A DNA stretch of 57,092 nt from Myxococcota bacterium (lineage in GTDB: Bacteria; Myxococcota; JAJVIH01), in NCBI GenBank assembly GCA_022072125.1, contig JAJVIH010000052.1, positions 1-57,092 of the forward strand, read 5' to 3'. The position numbers were made by a program, and so were the translations under genes. Below are positions 48,333 to 56,004 of the stretch, piece after piece. The first letter of the stretch is position 1. Each line of letters begins with the position of its first letter. Below the pieces are notes generated by a model. The model was not told the DNA's origin. It ran no database searches and saw nothing but the letters and a program-made list of their open reading frames with translations.

Positions 48333-49818
48333 CTGGATGGACACTCCGCCCGAGCCGGTGCGCTACCCGGCCTACGAGATCAACCAGGAAATTCCGCCGC
48401 TGGAACGGGTCCGGCGTATCCACCTGATCGGCGTGTGCGGAACCGGCATGGGCGGGCTTGCCGGCATGCTCAAACAACAGGGATTCCGCATCACCGGCAG
48501 CGACGACAATGTCTATCCGCCCATGAGCACGTACCTGGAGAATCTGGGCATCGAAATCTGGCGCGGGTTTGACCCCGCCCACCTGGAGCCCGCGCCGGAT
48601 ATCACCATCGCCGGCAATGTATGCAACGCGAACAACCCGGAGGCCAGGGCCGCGCGCGAGCAGCGGCTGCCCACGCTCTCTTTCCCTCAGGCGCTGGGGC
48701 GGTTTCTGGTGCGTGACCGCTATAGCCTGGTGATGTGCGGAACCCACGGCAAGACAACTTCCACCGCGCTTCTCGCCTGGGTGCTGGCGCACGCGGGGCG
48801 CGATCCCGGCTATTTCATCGGCGGCGTCACCAACAACTTCCCGGAAAGCTGCGCCATGGGCGGCGGACCGGAAGTGGTGCTGGAGGGCGACGAATACGAC
48901 AGCGCATACTTCAACAAGGTCCCCAAATTTGTTCATTACCGCCCGCGCGGCGTCACCCTGACCAATGTGGACTTCGACCACATGGATATCTATCCGACGG
49001 TTCACCATTACCGCCAGGCGTTCAAGGACCTGATGGCCCTGATCCCGGCGGACGGCCTGCTGGCGGTTTGCGCGGAAAATGACGCCGCCATGAGGATATC
49101 GGCCCTGGCGAAATGCCCGGTCATGACCTATGGCACGCGCGAGGACGCCCAGGTGCGCGCGCTGGAACTGGAGCAATCCCCGGCGGGGTGCTCGTTCACC
49201 CTGCTTTTCCCCCGCGAAGAGCCCCGCCGGATGCGCCTTCCACTGGGCGGCCAGCACAACGCCCTCAACGCGCTGGGGGTGATCATCCACGCCCGCTCGC
49301 GGGGCCTGACGCTGGATCAAATTCAATCCGCCTTCGACGCCTTCGGCGGAATCAGGCGCCGCCAGGAAGTACGGGCCACCGTGGGCGGTGTCACGATCAT
49401 GGACGACTTCGCCCATCATCCCGCCGAGGTGCGCGCGACCATCCAGGCCGTGAAAAGCCTGTATCCCGGACAGGCGGTGCATGCGATCTTTGAACCGCGC
49501 ACCAACACCAGCCGCCGCCGCGTCTTCCAGAAAGATTATGTCGAGGCGCTGGCCGGTGCGTCATCCGCCCTCATCAAAACCGCCGAACGCAAACACGCGG
49601 ACGAACAAGGCGAACTCTTCTCCTCGGAAGAACTGGCGGCGGATGTCAGCCGCATGGGAACGCCTGCGCGCGCCATCGCCACGGTGGATGAAATGGTCTC
49701 CGTGCTCCGCCAGGAAGCCCGGCCGGGCGACATATTGTTGATCATGTCCAACGGCGGATTCGGCGGTATTCATGACAAGCTGATCGCCGCGCTCCGGGAG
49801 CGTTTTGGCGATGGCTGA
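48322..49818 (+). CDS. mpl: UDP-MurNAc:L-Ala-gamma-D-Glu-mDAP ligase
   Basis: It reattaches recycled tripeptide to UDP-MurNAc. The 498 residues have the N-terminal GVCGTGMGGLAGMLKQQG domain, the ATP loop GTHGKTTST, and the central EGDEYDSAYF and DFAHHPAEV motifs of Mpl. I use the ATG at 48322 behind GGGAG instead of a longer frame starting at 48283. It implies a meso-DAP peptidoglycan and sits next to the LD-carboxypeptidase that would feed it. Confidence 0.92.
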   Translation: MITDWMDTPPEPVRYPAYEINQEIPPLERVRRIHLIGVCGTGMGGLAGMLKQQGFRITGSDDNVYPPMSTYLENLGIEIWRGFDPAHLEPAPDITIAGNVCNANNPEARAAREQRLPTLSFPQALGRFLVRDRYSLVMCGTHGKTTSTALLAWVLAHAGRDPGYFIGGVTNNFPESCAMGGGPEVVLEGDEYDSAYFNKVPKFVHYRPRGVTLTNVDFDHMDIYPTVHHYRQAFKDLMALIPADGLLAVCAENDAAMRISALAKCPVMTYGTREDAQVRALELEQSPAGCSFTLLFPREEPRRMRLPLGGQHNALNALGVIIHARSRGLTLDQIQSAFDAFGGIRRRQEVRATVGGVTIMDDFAHHPAEVRATIQAVKSLYPGQAVHAIFEPRTNTSRRRVFQKDYVEALAGASSALIKTAERKHADEQGELFSSEELAADVSRMGTPARAIATVDEMVSVLRQEARPGDILLIMSNGGFGGIHDKLIAALRERFGDG

Positions 49819-50659
49819 TCGGGTTTCACTGGAGCGGGATCTGATTGAGGTCATCCGCATTGCGCGGTCCGCCGGGGAAATCATCCGCCCGTATTTTGGC
49901 GGACCGTTGCGCGTGGAGCATAAGGGCGCGCTGGATCTGGTCACCGAAGCGGATCGCGCGTCGGAAGAGTTGATCCTCCGGGAATTGGCCCAATCCTTTC
50001 CCGGCGAGCCGGTGCTGAGCGAGGAAGCCGGCATGACAGGCGGGGAGAGCGATGTGCTGTGGGTGACGGATCCCCTCGACGGCACCACCAATTTTTCCCA
50101 TGGACACCCGGTATGCGCCGTCTCCATCGCCCGGCTGAGGGATGGCAGACCGGATGTGGGCGTTGTCTGCGCCCCCATGCTGGGAGAATTGTGGAGCGCG
50201 GCGCGCGGCGCCGGAACCTGGCTCAACCAGCGGCCCTGCCGGGTCAGCGCGGCGGCGGAAATGAAAAAAGCCCTGCTCGCCACGGGCTTTCCCTACGATG
50301 TACACACGCCGCCGCACCGCAACCTGCGGGAGTTCGCGGCGTTCATCGTGCGCGCGCAGGCGGTGCGGCGCATGGGCGCGGCGGCTGTTGATCTGGCGTA
50401 TGTGGCCTGCGGCCGTTACGACGCCTTCTGGGAGCCCGGCCTCAAGGCGTGGGATGTCGCGGCGGGCTGGCTGTTGATCGAGGAGGCCGGCGGCGTGGTC
50501 ACCAGCCATGACGGCGGTCCGTTCGATCCCTTCGGCGGCGACATTTGCGCCAGCAATGGCGTGCTTCACCCGGAAATGGTGTCCGTGCTCAAATCCCTCC
50601 GGGAAGAGGAGCGCGGCGGCGGCAAGGGTTTCAGCGTATTATCGCCATTCCCTCCATGA
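49811..50659 (+). CDS. Inositol monophosphatase family phosphatase
   Basis: A magnesium-dependent sugar/inositol phosphatase. The 282 residues have the family motifs: EEAG, DPLDGTTNFSHG and WDVAAGWLLIEEAGG. The ATG at 49811 has GGGAG upstream and overlaps mpl by eight bases. The true substrate could be inositol-1-phosphate, histidinol-phosphate, or an amino-sugar phosphate; the operon suggests a wall-related metabolite. Confidence 0.88.
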   Translation: MADRVSLERDLIEVIRIARSAGEIIRPYFGGPLRVEHKGALDLVTEADRASEELILRELAQSFPGEPVLSEEAGMTGGESDVLWVTDPLDGTTNFSHGHPVCAVSIARLRDGRPDVGVVCAPMLGELWSAARGAGTWLNQRPCRVSAAAEMKKALLATGFPYDVHTPPHRNLREFAAFIVRAQAVRRMGAAAVDLAYVACGRYDAFWEPGLKAWDVAAGWLLIEEAGGVVTSHDGGPFDPFGGDICASNGVLHPEMVSVLKSLREEERGGGKGFSVLSPFPP

Positions 50660-50677
50660 AGGTCACGGAGGGAATGG
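50645..50677. terminator. Hairpin between convergent genes
   Basis: CCATTCCCTCC (50645-50655) and its perfect complement (50667-50677) flank an 11-base loop at the end of the phosphatase gene, facing aroE. Neither strand has a T-tract, so the terminator reading is uncertain. Confidence 0.35.
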
Positions 50678-50702
50678 CCCCCAGGAACAGTTCCAGTCCG
50701 GA

Positions 50703-51515
50703 TTATTCCTCCAGCGCCCGGCGCATGACTTCGAGCGGCGCGGCCCTGCCCGTCCAAAACGAAAACGCCTCCGCCGCCTGATACAGCAGCATCGGCAAAC
50801 CATCCATGACGCCCAGACCCCCCGCGGCGCAGGCGCCGAGAAAGGGCGATGGGCGGCCGTAGGTCAAATCCATGGCCAGCGCGCGCGGCGATACATGGCG
50901 GAACAGGCCGGGCGGCGCGGGATTTATCCCTTGCCGTGACGCCGTGGTGGCGTTCACCAGCAGGTCCAGTGGTTCGATGGCGTCCTCAGCTTCATTCCAC
51001 AAGGCGGCGTGATTTCCGCCGGCCGCCGCAACCAGTTCGCGGGCCCGGTCCGGAGAGCGGTTGGCGATCCACACCCGCGCCGCGCCCCGGCGCGCCAAGC
51101 CATGAACCACCGCGCGGGCCGCCCCGCCCGCTCCAATGACCAGCGCGCGCGCGCCATCCAGCCGCACGCCCCCTTCGCGCTCACAGGCCTGGATGAAACC
51201 ACTGGCGTCGGTATTGGCGCCCGTCAGCAATCCCCCCATATGAAACAGACAGTTGACCGCGCCGATGGAGCGCGCCTCCGGGTTGACGGCGTCCAGCAGC
51301 GGAATCACAGCTTCCTTATGCGGCGAGGTGATGCTGACGCCGGCAAATTCCACGCGCGCGCGGCGGATGAACTCCGGCAGTCCGGAAGGCTCGACTTCAA
51401 TCGCCTCCATGCGAAATGGCGCCCCCAGAGCGGCGCATGCGGCGTTGTGCATGGCGGGAGAGCGGCTGTGTGCAACTGGATGGCCGATCACCGCCAGACG
51501 GACCGGATTCCCCAT
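50703..51515 (-). CDS. aroE: Shikimate 5-dehydrogenase
   Basis: It reduces 3-dehydroshikimate in aromatic amino-acid synthesis. The 270 residues have the substrate site VIGHPVAHSRSPAMHN, the catalytic Lys in SPHKEAV and Asp in NTDASGF, and the NADP motif VIGAGGAARAV. I start at the ATG at 51515 (GAGG upstream), nine codons after a less likely start that would overlap ribF. It is last in the sigma-factor operon, 11 bases after ribF. Confidence 0.9.
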   Translation of the reverse strand: MGNPVRLAVIGHPVAHSRSPAMHNAACAALGAPFRMEAIEVEPSGLPEFIRRARVEFAGVSITSPHKEAVIPLLDAVNPEARSIGAVNCLFHMGGLLTGANTDASGFIQACEREGGVRLDGARALVIGAGGAARAVVHGLARRGAARVWIANRSPDRARELVAAAGGNHAALWNEAEDAIEPLDLLVNATTASRQGINPAPPGLFRHVSPRALAMDLTYGRPSPFLGACAAGGLGVMDGLPMLLYQAAEAFSFWTGRAAPLEVMRRALEE

Positions 51516-51526
51516 CGCCGCGGTCC

Positions 51527-52483
51527 TCAGTCCGTGTCCCACGCGGTTGCGGAGGGATTGGCCAGAATTTCCCGCGATTGCGAGATATCCAGATCGATCT
51601 GCGCCAGCAGGATATCCAGGCTGGAATAGGCGGCCTCCTCGCGCAGGTATTCCACCAGTTCAAGCCGGACCTCACGCCCATAGATGTTGCGATCAAAATC
51701 AAACAGGTGAATTTCCACGTGAACGCCCTTGTTCTCGAACATTGGATTGCGTCCCACGTTGAGCGCGCCGGGAAAACGCTGTCCTTCCATCACCAGAAAC
51801 GCCGCGTAGACGCCGAATTTGGGAAGCAGTTCGTTGCGCACCGCCACGTTGGCGGTGGGAATGCCCAGCTTGCGCCCCCGTCCCGCTCCATGCACCACCG
51901 GTCCATCCAGCGAATAGGCGCGCCCCAGCAGCCGTCCCGCCTCGCGCACGCGGCCCTGACGGACCGCCTCGCGGATGCGCGTGCTCGACACCACGCCATC
52001 GGCCAGACTGAAAGCTTCGATCCGCCGCGCCTCGAAACCGAGCGTGTCTCCCATGCGGGCGAGCAGATCGAAATCGCCTTGCCGGCCTTTGCCAAAACGG
52101 AAATCATGGCCCACCCACACCTCCACGGCGTTCAGCCGCCCGCGCAGGAAATGCAGCACGAAATCCTTCGCGGAGGTATCGGCCAACTCCAGCGTAAAGG
52201 GTTCTTCTATCACGTGGGCGATGCCGGTTTCCTCCAGCAGGCGGCGGCGCTCCGCATAGGTGGTGATGAGTTGCGGCTTGCGCTCCGCCGCCAGAATCTC
52301 CAGCGGATGCGGGATGAAGGTGACCGCCGCCGGCTCCGCCCGCAGTTCTTCCGCGCGGCGGATCACGCGCTCAATCAGGAAACGATGGCCGCGATGCACG
52401 CCATCGAAATTGCCGATGGTGACCACCGCGCGCTCGACCCGGTTCCGCAGACCGGCGATGCTGGATACTTCAACCGCCATCAT
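51527..52483 (-). CDS. ribF: Riboflavin kinase/FAD synthetase
   Basis: A bifunctional enzyme: FMN adenylyltransferase (N-terminus, IGNFDGVHRGH and SSTRIREAV) and riboflavin kinase (C-terminus, IPTANVAV and PMFENKGVHVEIHLFDFD). The 318 residues are close to family size. The start ATG at 52483 overlaps the anti-sigma gene's stop by four bases; a second ATG follows immediately. It is a housekeeping gene coupled to a regulatory pair. Confidence 0.92.
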   Translation of the reverse strand: MMAVEVSSIAGLRNRVERAVVTIGNFDGVHRGHRFLIERVIRRAEELRAEPAAVTFIPHPLEILAAERKPQLITTYAERRRLLEETGIAHVIEEPFTLELADTSAKDFVLHFLRGRLNAVEVWVGHDFRFGKGRQGDFDLLARMGDTLGFEARRIEAFSLADGVVSSTRIREAVRQGRVREAGRLLGRAYSLDGPVVHGAGRGRKLGIPTANVAVRNELLPKFGVYAAFLVMEGQRFPGALNVGRNPMFENKGVHVEIHLFDFDRNIYGREVRLELVEYLREEAAYSSLDILLAQIDLDISQSREILANPSATAWDTD

Positions 52484-54180
52484 TTCCCCGGAGAACCCGT
52501 GGCGGCGGGAGGCCGCTCTTCCGCTGGAGGTTTGGCCGTGGCGGGTTTGGCCGGCGCCGCGACGGGAGGCGCGGCCGGGGGAGCGGCCTGAACGGCGGGG
52601 GCGGGCTGCAACGCACGGATGCGTTGCTCCGCCATGGCCCGCTGGGCTGGATAGAAGCGGATGGCGTCCTGATACAGGCTGATCGCCGCCGCCGTGGAGC
52701 CGTTGCGGGCGTTGCAATCGCCCAATTCGATATAGGCCAGTCCCGCGCCAGGAGTTTGCGGATCCAGTTGGCGCATTTTCATCAGATACAACATGGAATA
52801 ATTGCATTTGTTCAGGCGCGCCTGCGTCAGGGAAATATACAGAACGGCCTGCGCGGCTTCGGCTTTTGGCGGCAGGGTGCGCTGCGCGCCAAGGAAGGCT
52901 TCCAGCGCCTCCTCGTAATGTCCGCTGGCGAAGGCGGCGCGGCCGCGGTTCATCTCTTCAAAATAAGCCGGAGAGGCGGGACGGGGCCTCGGCGCTTCAT
53001 CCGCCGATCCGGCGCCGGCGGCGGATTCACCGGTTTCGTCGCCATCGGCTTCCATGGCTTCTTTTCGCATCCGCCTGGCGGGAGAGGACTCCTGCTCTTC
53101 GCGTAGGGCCTTGTCTGCTGGCGGCGGCGCGGAACGGGCCGAATCCTGAAGCCCCGCGAGCACGTCGTCCTTGGCGTTGGGCCGTTCCGCCAATTTTTTC
53201 TCCAGCGCGAACGCGGGAGGCCCCGCCGGTTTGTCATCCGCGAGCGATCCGGCGGCGGGTGAAGGAACCGGCGGCGCGGGTGACGGCGCGGCGGCGGCCG
53301 CGGGCGCTTCCGCGGCGGTGATTTTCGATGTGCGGCCAAGGACGGCGTTTCCCGCCAGCGAATCCGACCCGATGATTTCCCCACCGCTGCCTTCGATGGA
53401 TGCGGCGCCGCCGCCCTTGCCGCCCGTGGCGGCCGCCCCCCCCAGCACCCGGGCGTCGTCGCGGTCGCTGGCGGGACCAGGAGAAACACCGCGCCGGTTG
53501 TCCGCCGCTTCCATGTCCGGCTCCGGTTCCGCTTTTTTGGCTTTCGCCGCTTCGACGCCTGCCGGCGGGACGGCTGGCATGGTCCGGGGAGGGGAAGGCG
53601 CGGCGGCGATGCTGTCCTGGCGCAACTCCGTTTTCTCCCCGGCGAAGTCCTTGTTTGCGGATGCGGGCGCGTCCGCTGATTTCCGCTGGACCTGGAATTT
53701 GTCCCGCACCGCTTCGGGAACATCTTCCGGCAGGATGGGTTCGATGGGACCAATTTCTGGAGCGGTCATGCGGCCGAGACCCAGTTCGTTGCTCTTGTAC
53801 AGCACCAGCGACACCGCCCCCACCAGCAGAAACACAAAGGCCATGGCCACTTGCGGGCGCAGCAGGAAAGCGGGCAGCCGCCACCAGGCGACGCGGCTTT
53901 CCGGATGCGGCGCATGGTTGATCGCCGCGCGCAGCACCGCCTCGTCGGTGGCGCGGGAGATCGTGAATTCCTCCCCGCCGCCGCCAGGCGCGCCGGCGCC
54001 CCGCGAAACCCCGCCGCCTGATTCCAGTACGCCCACGGTTCTGAACTTGCGGGCCTCCTCGCGCAGGGCCGCATCGGTGAGCAGGTAGGTTTCATACGAC
54101 CGGCGGTCGCTGTCTTCCAACTCCCCGTACACGTAATCGAGCAAATGCTCGCGTGCGCTATCGGCGTCCCACTTCTTCAT
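52480..54180 (-). CDS. Membrane anti-sigma-like protein with TPR tail
   Basis: The 566-residue protein begins with an anti-sigma-like helical segment (EHLLDYVYGELEDSDRRSYETYL region, residues 10-45), without the HxxxCxxC zinc motif. One transmembrane span follows at about 109-128 (VAMAFVFLLVGAVSLVLY). About 270 residues of Pro/Ala/Gly/Ser/Lys-rich linker come next. Then a TPR-like region (about 400-520, with GHYEEALEAFLGAQ and ISLYQDAIRFYPAQ) and a second Pro/Ala tail. It starts seven bases after the sigma gene stop, so it is probably the cognate regulator. The TPR part would face the periplasm. Confidence 0.72.
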   Translation of the reverse strand: MKKWDADSAREHLLDYVYGELEDSDRRSYETYLLTDAALREEARKFRTVGVLESGGGVSRGAGAPGGGGEEFTISRATDEAVLRAAINHAPHPESRVAWWRLPAFLLRPQVAMAFVFLLVGAVSLVLYKSNELGLGRMTAPEIGPIEPILPEDVPEAVRDKFQVQRKSADAPASANKDFAGEKTELRQDSIAAAPSPPRTMPAVPPAGVEAAKAKKAEPEPDMEAADNRRGVSPGPASDRDDARVLGGAAATGGKGGGAASIEGSGGEIIGSDSLAGNAVLGRTSKITAAEAPAAAAAPSPAPPVPSPAAGSLADDKPAGPPAFALEKKLAERPNAKDDVLAGLQDSARSAPPPADKALREEQESSPARRMRKEAMEADGDETGESAAGAGSADEAPRPRPASPAYFEEMNRGRAAFASGHYEEALEAFLGAQRTLPPKAEAAQAVLYISLTQARLNKCNYSMLYLMKMRQLDPQTPGAGLAYIELGDCNARNGSTAAAISLYQDAIRFYPAQRAMAEQRIRALQPAPAVQAAPPAAPPVAAPAKPATAKPPAEERPPAATGSPGK

Positions 54181-54187
54181 GGATCCA

Positions 54188-54796
54188 TCACACCATAAAG
54201 TCTTCCCACCGGAAGCCATGCCGGTCCAGTTCCGCGCGGATGCTTTCCAGCGCGTACCGCATGCGGCTCTTCACGGTATTCTCGGGGATATCGAGCATCG
54301 CCGCGATATCCTTGAATTTGATGTTGGCGGTCTGGCGCAGCACGAATACCTCGCGCTGCTCTTCCGGCAGATTGGCGATGGCCTGGCGCACGCGCTCCAT
54401 GGCCTCCCGGGCGCTGGAATCCCGCTCGGCGCCGGGTTGCTGATCCGCGGTCAGTTCGTGCAGGGTGCGGCCTTCCGGATCGCCATCGGCCGGCGCATCC
54501 AGCGAGGCGTGGCGGCGGTGGGCGAGTTTGCGCTGCTCGTCCAGACACTGGTTGCGGGTGATGGCGTACATCCAGGTGGTGAAGCTGGAGCGGCCTTCCC
54601 AGGCGGCGGCGTTGCGCACAATCTTGATGAACACATCCTGCATGACGTCCTCGGCCAGTCCTTCGCTGCCCAGATAACGGCAGGCGAAACGGAAGACCGC
54701 CCGTTTGTGGCGCTCATAGAGGGTTTCAAAGGCTTTCACCTCGCCACGGCGGTACCGTTCAAACAGTTGTTCGTCGCTCTCGCCGGTGAACGCCAC
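54188..54796 (-). CDS. ECF-family RNA polymerase sigma factor
   Basis: A 202-residue sigma-70-family factor: region 2 (LYERHKRAVFRFACRYL, AEDVMQDVFIKIVRN, SSFTTWMYAITRN) and region 4 (LPEEQREVFVLRQTANIKFKDIAAML, PENTVKSRMRYAL). Start is a GTG at 54796 with AGGA nine bases upstream. It lies just before the anti-sigma-like gene. Its target promoters and signal are unknown. Confidence 0.9.
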   Translation of the reverse strand: MAFTGESDEQLFERYRRGEVKAFETLYERHKRAVFRFACRYLGSEGLAEDVMQDVFIKIVRNAAAWEGRSSFTTWMYAITRNQCLDEQRKLAHRRHASLDAPADGDPEGRTLHELTADQQPGAERDSSAREAMERVRQAIANLPEEQREVFVLRQTANIKFKDIAAMLDIPENTVKSRMRYALESIRAELDRHGFRWEDFMV

Positions 54797-54860
54797 GGAC
54801 GGGTTCCTGCTCTCTAAGACGGATGGGTTCGAAAAAAGGTCTGATTGCCGGGACGGCGGA

Positions 54861-54890
54861 TATGCAATCCGGTTTATCCGGCGATGTCAA
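54861..54890 (-). promoter_or_regulatory. Candidate promoter for the ECF sigma operon
   Basis: On the minus strand TTGACA (54885-54890) is perfect, but the best -10 is TGCATA at 18 bases spacing, which is poor. No convincing ECF-type GGAAC/CGTC pair was found, so autoregulation is not shown. Confidence 0.3.
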
Positions 54891-54975
54891 TTGGAACGGC
54901 GGACGGCGCTCCGCCAACTCCGGAACCGGGGGCTTCCCGCGCGGGGGCCCGCCCGGAAATCCCTGATTGTGAGGC

Positions 54976-55003
54976 TTGACACATCCAGTGCGGGGGGAAT
55001 AAG
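54976..55003 (+). promoter_or_regulatory. Candidate promoter of the SCP2 gene
   Basis: A perfect TTGACA (54976-54981) is followed at 16 bases by AATAAG (54998-55003). It lies about 55 bases before the SCP2 gene start in a divergent gap with the sigma operon. Confidence 0.45.
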
Positions 55004-55056
55004 CACTCTGGCGGAACTTTTCCCCCATCCACCCCCAACCATGACGGGAGCACCCC

Positions 55057-55395
55057 ATGTCCGAGACCACGCTGAAGAGTGTTTTCGACGGAATCTCCAG
55101 CCGCCTCGCCGGAAAATCCGATCTCTGCCAGAAAATCAACGCCGGCTACCAGTTTGATCTGGGCGGGGCGCAGACCGGCAAGTACTTCATTGACCTGACC
55201 GGTTCCGAGCCCAAGGTTGGCGAAGGGGAACTCGCGGGCGCCAAATGCACCATCACCATGACGGGCGATGATTTCATCGCCATGGTGGCCAAGAAATCCC
55301 TCAATCCGCAGATGGCGTTCATGACCGGCAAACTCAAGGTCAAGGGCGACATGGGACTGGCGCTCAAACTCCAGACCGTGCTGAACGCTTCCTGA
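55057..55395 (+). CDS. SCP2 sterol-binding domain protein
   Basis: A 112-residue single-domain protein of the SCP2 fold, which binds lipids or acyl-CoA. Visible features are the strand pattern YQFDLGGAQTGKYFIDLTG and the C-terminal MTGKLKVKGDMGLALKLQTVL motif. GGGAG precedes the ATG. There is no signal peptide, so it is cytosolic. It is a single-gene unit with its own candidate promoter and a terminator. Confidence 0.88.
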   Translation: MSETTLKSVFDGISSRLAGKSDLCQKINAGYQFDLGGAQTGKYFIDLTGSEPKVGEGELAGAKCTITMTGDDFIAMVAKKSLNPQMAFMTGKLKVKGDMGLALKLQTVLNAS

Positions 55396-55414
55396 CTCCA
55401 TCATCCTGGTGGGC

Positions 55415-55450
55415 AAAACAGCCGGGCCTCCGCCCGGCTGTTTTATTTTC
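55415..55450. terminator. Bidirectional terminator between SCP2 and the alarmone hydrolase
   Basis: AAAACAGCCGGGC and its perfect complement (55415-55427 and 55432-55444) with a 4-base loop; the plus strand runs into TTTTATTTT and the minus strand ends in a T-run from the AAAA arm. It serves both convergent genes; the minus-strand stop codon lies within the right arm. Confidence 0.85.
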
Positions 55451-56000
55451 CCTGCCCGCCAGCGGATTCCTTGAGGCGGGCGAATATTTCCGCCAGGGCG
55501 GGGCTGGCTCCAGCGCATTCCGCCACCACCTTGTCCGCCCATTCCACATATTCGATCTGGCGGGCCCGGCTCCAGCCCTTGGGCGGATCATGAAGCAATT
55601 CCCTCACGTTACCGATTTTTTCCGCCATTTTTGCCCGTTTGGCCGGTGCGGATTTCCGCGCGGCGTGGCGGATCTGCAAATCCTTGCGCACCTGCTTGGG
55701 CAGGGATTTGTCGTCGGTCAGTTCCTCCACGATTTCCCGGATGCGCCTGCCGAAATGCGCCTCGATCTCATCCGGCGTGGTGTCCGTGTCCTCGACCGTG
55801 TCATGGAGAATGGCCGCCAGCACGGCGTCCAAGTCGCGTTCACCCGCCTCGTTCCAGAGGATATGGGCCAAATCTATGGGGTGATTGATATAGGGGGACG
55901 CCGCACTGCCCTTGCGCCGCTGATCCCGGTGTTTGACCGCGGCGAAATGCAGGGCCTTGATGAATTGGCCCAGCCATTCGGCGTTCAATCCGGATTTCAT
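55443..56000 (-). CDS. Mesh1-like small alarmone hydrolase (HD domain)
   Basis: The 185-residue protein is a stand-alone HD-domain hydrolase of the RelA/SpoT type, similar along its whole length to Mesh1/HDDC3. Visible are the SPYINHP region with His40, the HD pair His66-Asp67, Glu70-Asp71 in HDTVEDTDTT, VEELTDDKSLPK, and the tail GWSRARQIEYVEWADKVV. It would hydrolyse (p)ppGpp, or possibly NADPH as shown for human MESH1. The fourth metal ligand, an Asp in LADKLYN-like segments, is Glu127 here (MAEKIGN). It lies just upstream of the shared terminator. Confidence 0.85.
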   Translation of the reverse strand: MKSGLNAEWLGQFIKALHFAAVKHRDQRRKGSAASPYINHPIDLAHILWNEAGERDLDAVLAAILHDTVEDTDTTPDEIEAHFGRRIREIVEELTDDKSLPKQVRKDLQIRHAARKSAPAKRAKMAEKIGNVRELLHDPPKGWSRARQIEYVEWADKVVAECAGASPALAEIFARLKESAGGQGK

Positions 56001-56004
56001 GCCA

